NCBI GenBank assembly: GCA_947472645.1
Contig: CANJBQ010000003.1
Span: 1 to 64,000, forward strand
DNA length: 64,000 bases
Reading direction: 5' to 3'
DNA from: Burkholderiaceae bacterium
GTDB lineage: Bacteria; Pseudomonadota; Gammaproteobacteria; Burkholderiales; Burkholderiaceae
The notes under the pieces were generated by a model. That model was given only the letters and a program-made list of their open reading frames with translations, was not told the origin of the DNA and did not search any database. This document shows, in pieces, positions 57,827-64,000 of the stretch; the first letter of the stretch is position 1, and every line of letters starts with the position of its first letter. Position numbers and translations under genes: made by a program.

Positions 57827-60010
57827 ATGAGTATGTTTAATAAAGTTACAAAATCGTTTCAATGGGGTAAACACACGGTTCGCATGGAGACTGGTGAGAT
57901 TGCAAGGCAATCTGGTGGCGCGGTCATGGTGGATGTTGATGACACTGTTATTTTGGCAACGGTAGTTGCTGCAAAAAATGCCAAGCCTGGCCAAGATTTT
58001 TTCCCATTAACAGTGGATTACGTCGAAAAAACCTACGCCGCCGGTAAGATCCCTGGTGGTTTTTTCCGTCGTGAAGGTCGTCCATCTGAAGGAGAAACAT
58101 TAACTTCACGATTGATTGATCGTCCGATTCGCCCATTATTTCCAGAAGATTTTTACAATGAAGTACAAATTGTTATTCATGTAATGTCGATCAATCCTGA
58201 AGTGCCTGCAGATATTCCGGCTTTGATTGGCGCATCAGCAGCCCTTGCTATTTCAGGGATTCCATTTCATGGCCCATTAGGCGCTGCTCGTGTAGGCTAT
58301 AAAGATGGAGAGTATCTTTTAAATCCAACGCGTTCCGAGCAATTAGAAAGTCAACTAGACTTAATTGTTGCTGGTACTCAAAATGCAGTTTTAATGGTTG
58401 AGTCAGAAGCGCATGAGTTATCAGAAGAGATTATGTTGGGTGGTATTGTTTTCGGACATGAACAGGCAAAAATTGCAATTACTGCGATTCAAGACTTGGT
58501 AAAAGATGCTGGTAAACCTGATTGGGATTGGCAGCCGGCTCCGAAGAATGAAGAATTGATTTCTAAGGTAACTGCTTTAGCTGAAGAGGGCTTACGTGCC
58601 GCTTATCAAATTCGTCAAAAGCAAGCGCGTTCAACAGAGTTAAAACAAGTAACCAAAAAGGTTCTTGAGCAATTAAATGCTGAAGGTGATGTTGATGATG
58701 TAACTGTTGGTAATATTTTATTTGGTTTAGAGTCAAAAATTGTTCGTAGCCAGGTATTAAGTGGTGAGCCACGGATTGATGGTCGTGACACAAGAACAGT
58801 TCGTCCTATTGAGATTCGTACCGGTGTATTACCTCGTACGCACGGTTCTGCTTTGTTTACTCGCGGTGAAACTCAGGCCTTAGTTGTTGCTACTTTGGGT
58901 ACAGCTAGAGATGAGCAGATTATTGATGCCTTAGAAGGCGAGTATCGCGACCGCTTTATGTTCCATTACAACATGCCTCCATTTGCCACTGGCGAAACAG
59001 GCCGTGTTGGGAGTCCGAAGCGTCGTGAAATTGGTCATGGCCGTTTAGCTAAGCGCGCATTGATTCCTATTTTGCCAAAGCCTGAAGATTTTGCTTACAG
59101 TATTCGTTTAGTGTCTGAAATCACTGAGTCCAATGGATCTTCTTCAATGGCTTCAGTTTGTGGCGGTTGTTTAGCGCTCATGGATGCTGGGGTTCCAATT
59201 AAGGCGCATGTTGCTGGTGTAGCAATGGGCTTGATTTTAGATGGTAATCGTTTTGCTGTTTTGACAGATATCTTGGGTGATGAGGATCACTTAGGTGATA
59301 TGGACTTTAAGGTTGCTGGAACTGCAAATGGTGTTACAGCTTTACAAATGGATATTAAAGTGCAGGGAATTACGAAAGAAATTATGCAAGTGGCATTAGC
59401 TCAGGCTAAGGAAGGTCGCTTGCATATTCTATCGAAGATGCAAGATTCAATGTCGACTGTTCGTACTGAGTTGTCTGAGCATGCTCCCCGCATGGTAACT
59501 ATTAAGATTCATCCAGACAAGATTCGTGAAGTTATTGGTAAGGGTGGAGCTACTATCCAAGCATTGACGAAAGAAACTGGTTGCAGCATTGATATTAAGG
59601 ATGATGGAACTGTAACGATTGCATCTACAAGCTCTGTAGGTATGGAAGAAGCTAAGCGTCAAATTGAAGGTATTACTGCTGAAGCTGAAGTTGGTAAGAT
59701 TTATGAAGGCCCAGTTGTGAAGATTCTAGAGTTTGGAGCCTTAGTGAATATTCTTCCAGGTAAAGATGGTCTTTTACATATTTCTGAAATCGCTCATGAG
59801 CGCGTTAAAGAAGTTAAAGATTTCTTATCAGAAGGTCAGATTGTTAAAGTTAAATTACTGGCTGCAGATGAGCGCGGTCGTTTGAAGTTGTCAATGAAAG
59901 CGATTTCTCCTGAAGATGGTGGTCCATTACCTCCAGTGGTTCAGCAAGCTCCAGCTGTTGTTGAGCAAGCGGTTCCTCCAGCGGATGAACAGCCTTCTGC
60001 TGAGCAGTAA
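57827..60010 (+). CDS. pnp: Polyribonucleotide nucleotidyltransferase (PNPase)
   Basis: Phosphorolytic 3'-5' exoribonuclease and degradosome component, 727 aa. Two RNase PH cores ([10 protein letters not shown]... about residue 80; [22 protein letters not shown] [17 protein letters not shown] about 430) flank a helical domain; then a KH domain ([20 protein letters not shown], about 565) and an S1 domain ([18 protein letters not shown], about 622). The tail is Pro/Val/Gln-rich. GGAGAG precedes the ATG. Starts the pnp-tpiA-secG run. Confidence 0.98.
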   Translation: MSMFNKVTKSFQWGKHTVRMETGEIARQSGGAVMVDVDDTVILATVVAAKNAKPGQDFFPLTVDYVEKTYAAGKIPGGFFRREGRPSEGETLTSRLIDRPIRPLFPEDFYNEVQIVIHVMSINPEVPADIPALIGASAALAISGIPFHGPLGAARVGYKDGEYLLNPTRSEQLESQLDLIVAGTQNAVLMVESEAHELSEEIMLGGIVFGHEQAKIAITAIQDLVKDAGKPDWDWQPAPKNEELISKVTALAEEGLRAAYQIRQKQARSTELKQVTKKVLEQLNAEGDVDDVTVGNILFGLESKIVRSQVLSGEPRIDGRDTRTVRPIEIRTGVLPRTHGSALFTRGETQALVVATLGTARDEQIIDALEGEYRDRFMFHYNMPPFATGETGRVGSPKRREIGHGRLAKRALIPILPKPEDFAYSIRLVSEITESNGSSSMASVCGGCLALMDAGVPIKAHVAGVAMGLILDGNRFAVLTDILGDEDHLGDMDFKVAGTANGVTALQMDIKVQGITKEIMQVALAQAKEGRLHILSKMQDSMSTVRTELSEHAPRMVTIKIHPDKIREVIGKGGATIQALTKETGCSIDIKDDGTVTIASTSSVGMEEAKRQIEGITAEAEVGKIYEGPVVKILEFGALVNILPGKDGLLHISEIAHERVKEVKDFLSEGQIVKVKLLAADERGRLKLSMKAISPEDGGPLPPVVQQAPAVVEQAVPPADEQPSAEQ

Positions 60011-60024
60011 TCGTTCATTTGGGT

Positions 60025-60780
60025 ATGCGCTCAAAAATTATTATTGCTAATTGGAAGTTAAATGGCAATTGGTCATTTAATGAAGAGTTTGCGAGCGCAT
60101 TATCTAAAGGTTTAAAAGAGATAGATTTAAAGGATCGGCAAATTGTGATTTGCCCTCCAAATGTTTATTTGCAGCAATTGAATGGCTTACTGTTAGAGAA
60201 AAGTATTTTTTTAGGCGGGCAAGATCTTTCAGATGAATTATCTGGTGCATATACTGGTGAAATATCTGGTGCGATGTTAAAAGATTTTGGATGTCGCTAT
60301 GTTCTTGTCGGGCATTCTGAAAGACGCGCTCGGCACTTTGAGACGACTGATATGGTTGTCAGAAAAGCGGTGAATGCCATTTCTGCAGGAATTACTCCTG
60401 TGATATGTATTGGTGAAACACTTGAGCAACGACAAAAAGGGTTGATGAAAGATGTTTTATCTGACCAAATTCAAGCATTAGTAGTTGGTATGACAGATCA
60501 AATTGACAGTATTGTATTAGCGTATGAACCCCTTTGGGCGATAGGTACTGGGGAGACGGCAACAGTTGAAGAGGCTCAAGAGGTGCATACTTGGTTAAGA
60601 AGTGAGTTTGAAAAAGTAAATCCTGCGATTGCAGAAAAATTACCTATTATTTATGGGGGAAGTGTAAAGGCTGGAAATGCAGCAGAGCTATTACAAGTCG
60701 CTGATATAGATGGATTGTTGGTTGGCGGGGCATCGTTGGTGCCTCATGAATTTTTATCAATCTGCTTAGCAGGTTTGTGA
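60025..60780 (+). CDS. tpiA: Triosephosphate isomerase
   Basis: Interconverts dihydroxyacetone phosphate and glyceraldehyde-3-phosphate. IIANWKLNGN with the catalytic lysine at the N-terminus, VLVGHSERR (catalytic histidine), AYEPLWAIGTGETAT (catalytic glutamate) and GGSVKAGNA for phosphate binding. The ATG at 60025 is preferred over TTG 60019. It starts 14 bp after pnp. Confidence 0.98.
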   Translation: MRSKIIIANWKLNGNWSFNEEFASALSKGLKEIDLKDRQIVICPPNVYLQQLNGLLLEKSIFLGGQDLSDELSGAYTGEISGAMLKDFGCRYVLVGHSERRARHFETTDMVVRKAVNAISAGITPVICIGETLEQRQKGLMKDVLSDQIQALVVGMTDQIDSIVLAYEPLWAIGTGETATVEEAQEVHTWLRSEFEKVNPAIAEKLPIIYGGSVKAGNAAELLQVADIDGLLVGGASLVPHEFLSICLAGL

Positions 60781-60801
60781 ACGTTGGAAAGGTAAAAAAA
60801 G

Positions 60802-61167
60802 ATGGAATGGTTAAAAACATTATTGATGGTTGTTCAAATTATTTCCGCTGTTGGAGTAATAGGGCTTGTTTTAGTTCAGCAGGGTAAAGGTGCCGACATG
60901 GGTGCGGCATTTGGTTCTGGCGCATCCGGAAGTATTTTTGGAGCGACTGGATCCTCTAATTTTTTATCAAGAACTACCGGTATTTTTGCGACTGTTTTTT
61001 TTCTATCAACCCTAGCCATTAGTTATGTTGGTACTAAACATACCGAAGGTGCAGGAGTTTTATCGAAGCCAGTGAGTGAGACGGTACCAGATCAAGGTTC
61101 GTCTGCAGGGTCTAAGGATGTTCCAAAGGCCCCTGAGGCTCCAGTAGGGTCTACAGTTCCAAAATAG
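60802..61167 (+). CDS. secG: Preprotein translocase subunit SecG
   Basis: 121 aa, two membrane helices (about 4-22 and 53-71) with the family segment LVLVQQGKGADMGAAFGSGASGSIFG between them, and a soluble Ser/Pro/Gly-rich tail typical of betaproteobacteria. Part of SecYEG. The classic order tpiA-secG-tRNA-Leu is kept. Confidence 0.96.
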   Translation: MEWLKTLLMVVQIISAVGVIGLVLVQQGKGADMGAAFGSGASGSIFGATGSSNFLSRTTGIFATVFFLSTLAISYVGTKHTEGAGVLSKPVSETVPDQGSSAGSKDVPKAPEAPVGSTVPK

Positions 61168-61185
61168 TTTTTTATTGAATTTATT

Positions 61186-61214
61186 TTGCCCCTGAGCTTT
61201 AAAAGGGCTAAAAT
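61186..61214 (+). promoter_or_regulatory. Promoter of tRNA-Leu
   Basis: TTGCCC (61186-61191), 17-bp spacer, TAAAAT (61209-61214). Predicted start near 61221, 13 bases before the mature tRNA. Confidence 0.6.
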
Positions 61215-61233
61215 AATATCTTGTTTTAAAGAT

Positions 61234-61318
61234 GCCGTCGTGGTGGAATTGGTAGACACGCTATCTTGAGGGGGTAGTGGCTTAGGCTGTGCGAGTTCGA
61301 GTCTCGCCGACGGCACCA
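61234..61318 (+). tRNA. tRNA-Leu (anticodon GAG)
   Basis: Acceptor arms GCCGTCG (61234-61240) and CGACGGC (61308-61314) pair fully; discriminator A and encoded CCA end at 61318. Anticodon stem CTATC/GGTAG encloses loop TTGAGGG with GAG at 61268-61270. A long variable arm (class II) and the T-arm GAGTTCGAGTCTC complete an 85-nt leucine tRNA reading CUU/CUC. Confidence 0.96.
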
Positions 61319-61490
61319 TCAAAATGTATGAATGACGCAAAAAATTCATATGAAGTTGAAAAGTGTAGAAAATTGATTTTCTCTTCCTCTCATGCCCCAA
61401 AAGACAACATCATTTGCATGATGAAAAAAAATATTAGGCTATTCTAACGAGATAGCTAAATGGTTTATCGAACTATAAGAGGAGTATCTA

Positions 61491-62489
61491 ATGAATTTAA
61501 GTCGCCAAAATTTTGTCAAAATAGCACAAATACTTTTGATGATGTGCTCATCTTTATCTATCATTCCAGCCTATGCACAAGATGTCAGTAGTTTTCCAAG
61601 TAAGCCCATTCGCCTGATTGTTGGATTTTCTGCGGGTGGAATATCAGATGTTCTTGCAAGAGCACTTTCTGCTAAATTGGCTAATAATATTGGTCAGGGG
61701 GTTATTGTTGAAAACAAGCCTGGAGCTGGAACGACGATAGCGGCAGATTATGTAGCAAAATCGAGCCCAGATGGTTATACCTTATTTCTTCAAGATATGA
61801 CAACCCATGCCATCAATGTGGGTCTTTACAAAAGTTTACCTTATGATGTTGTTAAGGATTTTTCCCCGATTACTTTAGTGGCTTCCACCCCTTTAATGCT
61901 GGTTGTAAACCCCAGTTTAAAAGTTAATAATTTAAAAGAATTTATGGTTGTGGCTAAAGCAACCTCCAAGAAACTTGCGTACGCATCCTCTGGGAATGGA
62001 ACGGTACCTCATTTAGCTGCAGAAACCTTTAATCAAATGCTAGGTATCGAGCCGGTTCACGTTCCTTTCAAAGGTAGCTCCCCGGCGACTCAAGCCGTTT
62101 TGGCGGGTGATGTAGGATTTACTTTTTCTAGTATGCCTCCTGCTTTAAGTCTCGTTCAGGGTAAAAAATTGATTGCACTAGGCGTTACTACTAAAAATCG
62201 AGTTAATGCTGTACCTGATGTACCAACTATTTCTGAAGCGGGTTTACCGGGTTATGAATTTGTTTTGTACAGCGGAATTTTAGGGCCTAAGGGAATGTCA
62301 CCCGAGTTAGTTAAAAAAATTAATCAATTATTTGTAGATGTGGTTAATAGTTCAGAAATGAAACAGGTTTATGCCTCTATTGGAGCAGATCCGATTACCA
62401 ATACTCCTACGGAATTTACGGTGCATATGAATCAGGAAGTCATTAAAATGGTTAAAGCCGTTAAAGTTGCTGGCGCACATATAGATTGA
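61491..62489 (+). CDS. Tripartite tricarboxylate transporter substrate-binding protein (Bug family)
   Basis: 332 aa with a signal peptide (hydrophobic core LLMMCSSLSIIPAYAQ, cleavage near residue 28) and the Bug/TctC fold: FPSKPIRLIVGFSAGGISDVLARALSAKL, ENKPGAGTTIAADYVAKS-type NKPGAGTTIA, and SSGNGTVPHLAAETF. Binds an organic acid in the periplasm. No TctA/TctB membrane genes are adjacent, which is common for Bug proteins in Burkholderiales. Its partner may be the deacetylase that follows by 5 bp. Ligand unknown. Confidence 0.92.
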   Translation: MNLSRQNFVKIAQILLMMCSSLSIIPAYAQDVSSFPSKPIRLIVGFSAGGISDVLARALSAKLANNIGQGVIVENKPGAGTTIAADYVAKSSPDGYTLFLQDMTTHAINVGLYKSLPYDVVKDFSPITLVASTPLMLVVNPSLKVNNLKEFMVVAKATSKKLAYASSGNGTVPHLAAETFNQMLGIEPVHVPFKGSSPATQAVLAGDVGFTFSSMPPALSLVQGKKLIALGVTTKNRVNAVPDVPTISEAGLPGYEFVLYSGILGPKGMSPELVKKINQLFVDVVNSSEMKQVYASIGADPITNTPTEFTVHMNQEVIKMVKAVKVAGAHID

Positions 62490-62494
62490 GATAA

Positions 62495-63403
62495 ATGATT
62501 AAATTACTACCAAAACATACTCGATATGATTACATTCCTCTTCCAGAGAGAAAAGATTACAGTTGGCCAGATGGTAAGCGCTTAGCCTTTGTCGTCACCA
62601 CCAATGTTGAGTGCTTTGCCTTTGGAGCAGGACTTGGGCATGATCCGGCAAAGATCGGTGAGCCTCAAACTCACCGAAATTACTCCTGGAGAGATTACGG
62701 AAATCGTATTGGTATTTGGCGATTTTTTGAGCTTTTTGATGAGCTAAAGATGCCTCTGGGGCATAACGTTAATAGTCTTTTGTATGATTACGCCCCTCAA
62801 ATTATGGATGCCATTCGAAAGCGTGGGGATGAGTTTGTTGCCCATGGTCGAACTAATGCCGAGAATTTGCGAGGCATGTGGGAGGCTGACGAAAAAAGAA
62901 TTATTGATGATATTGTGCAGACATTCGTGAAACATGAGGGAGCTGCACCGATGGGTTGGATGGGAGCAGGGGCTTATGAAACCCCCCATACTCCAGACCT
63001 ATTGAAGGAGGCTGGATTTAAATACCTGATGGATTGGCCAATGGACGATCAGCCTATCTGGATGAATACACGAAGCGGGCCTATTTTGTCTGTACCTTAT
63101 CCGATTGAACTCAATGATTCGCAAGTAGTGATTCATCGTAAACAAGACGGCAAAGATTTTTGTGACATGATTGTTGATCAATTTGATGAAATGATGGATC
63201 AGTGTCTGAATCATCCTTTGGTAATGAATGTATCCGTCCACCCATACGTGTTTGGGCAGCCTTTTCGGTTAAGAAATCTGCGCCTCGCCTTACGTCACTG
63301 TTTGGAGCACCCTAAGGCTCAAGAGCTGGTTTGGAAGGCGAGACCGATGGATGTTGCTAACTACTGCCTTAGCCTACCTCAAGGCATTATTCCAGGTAGT
63401 TAA
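62495..63403 (+). CDS. Polysaccharide deacetylase family protein (PuuE/allantoinase-like)
   Basis: 302 aa, no signal peptide, NodB-homology fold of the PuuE type: YIPLPERKDYSWPDGKRLAFVVTTNVE at the start, NYSWRDYGNRIGIWRFFELFDEL, then VAHGRTNAENLRGM and a C-terminal NVSVHPYVFGQPFRLRNL. The family acts on amide or imide bonds, as in allantoinase. The neighbouring periplasmic binding protein suggests uptake of the substrate, which cannot be named. Overlaps the next short reading frame at its stop. Confidence 0.82.
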   Translation: MIKLLPKHTRYDYIPLPERKDYSWPDGKRLAFVVTTNVECFAFGAGLGHDPAKIGEPQTHRNYSWRDYGNRIGIWRFFELFDELKMPLGHNVNSLLYDYAPQIMDAIRKRGDEFVAHGRTNAENLRGMWEADEKRIIDDIVQTFVKHEGAAPMGWMGAGAYETPHTPDLLKEAGFKYLMDWPMDDQPIWMNTRSGPILSVPYPIELNDSQVVIHRKQDGKDFCDMIVDQFDEMMDQCLNHPLVMNVSVHPYVFGQPFRLRNLRLALRHCLEHPKAQELVWKARPMDVANYCLSLPQGIIPGS

Positions 63404-63516
63404 TGATGAAATTTGAACTTAGTAGTAAAGTGGCTTTATCAAGTACTCTAGTTTTAATTCTGTCATCAAATATGCTCTATAATCATGCATGTGAATATGT
63501 AATTTTAATGACATAA
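63403..63516 (+). other. 37-codon reading frame resembling a signal peptide; possible gene remnant
   Basis: ATG at 63403 overlaps the TAA of the deacetylase gene by one base. The frame begins MMKFELSSKVALSSTLVLILSS, like the start of an exported protein, then loses that character and stops at 63516. It covers a TATAAT at 63478-63483 that is probably the nuo -10. It may be the stump of a second binding-protein gene cut off by deletion, or simply chance. Confidence 0.35.
63478..63483 (+). promoter_or_regulatory. Putative -10 element of the nuo operon
   Basis: TATAAT 52 bp before nuoA. The -35 is weak (TAATTC-like at 17 bp). It implies nuo has its own promoter, separate from the preceding genes. 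Confidence 0.4.
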
Positions 63517-63534
63517 ATTATTACTGGAATTAAA

Positions 63535-63894
63535 TTGAATCTTGGCAACTATCTCCCAGTTTTATTATTTATATTAGTCGGCATAGGTGTCGGACTTGTG
63601 CCAATGGCTCTAGGTAAGATTCTCGGCCCATCAAATCCAGACCCAGAAAAAATTTCTCCTTACGAATGTGGTTTTGATGCATTTGAAGATGCTCGAATGA
63701 AGTTTGACGTACGTTATTACTTGGTAGCTATTTTATTTATCCTTTTTGATCTTGAGACAGCATTTTTATTCCCTTGGGGAGTTGCTTTAAAAGAGATTGG
63801 AGTTGCAGGGTATATGTCAATGATTGTGTTTCTTTTGGAGTTTGTAGTAGGTTTTGTTTATATTTGGAAAAAGGGTGCCCTCGACTGGGAATAG
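63535..63894 (+). CDS. nuoA: NADH-quinone oxidoreductase subunit A
   Basis: 119 aa with three membrane helices. Conserved [39 protein letters not shown] is the NuoA signature, including the cysteine loop. The start is TTG at 63535 (MNLGNYLPV), matching the normal N-terminus; GGAA lies about 7 bases upstream. First gene of complex I operon nuoA-N. Confidence 0.97.
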   Translation: MNLGNYLPVLLFILVGIGVGLVPMALGKILGPSNPDPEKISPYECGFDAFEDARMKFDVRYYLVAILFILFDLETAFLFPWGVALKEIGVAGYMSMIVFLLEFVVGFVYIWKKGALDWE

Positions 63895-63916
63895 TTAAGG
63901 GCCATAAAAAAAGTAT

Positions 63917-64000
63917 ATGGCGCTAGAAGGTTTGTTAAAGGAAGGTTTTGTCACAATGTCAGCTGATAAGCTGATTAATTGGACAAGAACTGGATCGTTA
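63917..64000 (+). CDS. nuoB: NADH-quinone oxidoreductase subunit B, N-terminal part (3' end outside window)
   Basis: The final 84 bases encode 28 residues starting [14 protein letters not shown] and ending NWTRTGSL, the usual NuoB N-terminus just before the Fe-S cysteines. The gene is cut by the window edge and lies 22 bp after nuoA. Confidence 0.93.
   Translation, partial: MALEGLLKEGFVTMSADKLINWTRTGSL

Noticed and set aside
61322..61358. TATGAAT/ATTCATA stem after tRNA-Leu
   Set aside because: No T-tract follows and the stem is AT-only apart from one pair; not a convincing terminator or attachment site.

Overview
The window is a gene-dense, AT-rich (around 40% GC by eye) chromosome segment from a betaproteobacterium. 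It is most likely a low-GC member of the Burkholderiales, perhaps near Polynucleobacter, but the genus is my inference. The evidence is gene order: argH facing hemC-hemD-hemX-hemY; ilvB-ilvH-ilvC-psd-pssA-leuA; rpsO-pnp-tpiA-secG-tRNA-Leu followed by nuoAB. The ECF sigma/DUF3619/DUF3106/RDD set, the cyanophycin gene set and the kinase fused to a universal stress domain also point to Burkholderiales. I see no insertion sequence, phage gene or CRISPR array. No gene-free stretch exceeds 300 bases; the longest are 7941-8218 and 57563-57826, and both look like long 5' leaders.

Layout. 1-6.3 kb: the tail of a PLP amino-acid decarboxylase, argH, and the heme operon hemCDXY. 6.3-11.6 kb: rhlE, an aldehyde dehydrogenase, msrA, pdxH, tcdA. 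11.6-19.3 kb: a cyanophycin locus, with a DUF1854 protein and an ABC exporter on the minus strand facing two cyanophycin synthetase genes on the plus strand. 19.5-22.1 kb: an amino-acid permease and alanine dehydrogenase. 22.1-27.2 kb: pepN, fbp, a carboxymuconolactone-decarboxylase-like gene and an acyltransferase. 27.4-29.9 kb: rubrerythrin, an Fe-S oxidoreductase and DUF3501. 29.9-35.8 kb: an EamA transporter, then a minus-strand five-gene run of metallophosphoesterase, kinase-USP and the tungstate transporter tupABC, then a copper chaperone. 35.8-48.1 kb: mostly housekeeping genes (ilvD, BaiN/YhiN-type flavoprotein, LOG, nitroreductase, fluC, gamma-carbonic anhydrase, trhO, pseudouridine synthase, uup, SDR, FtsX-like permease). 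48.1-50.3 kb: sigma factor with its satellite genes. 50.5-57.1 kb: branched-chain amino-acid and phosphatidylethanolamine synthesis. 57.3-64 kb: rpsO-pnp-tpiA-secG, tRNA-Leu(GAG), a tripartite-tricarboxylate binding protein with a deacetylase, and the start of the nuo operon.

Themes. Arginine synthesis (argH), arginine breakdown (the decarboxylase) and arginine storage (cyanophycin) all occur here. The best non-coding signals are a leucine-rich leader peptide with an attenuator before leuA, a long stem-loop ahead of pnp, and a perfect 12-bp inverted repeat over the kinase/tupA junction. The best candidates for under-described biology are the cyanophycin ABC exporter with an N-terminal zinc-ribbon extension and its DUF1854 partner, the degenerate second cyanophycin synthetase, and the phosphoesterase/kinase-USP/tungstate-transport operon.
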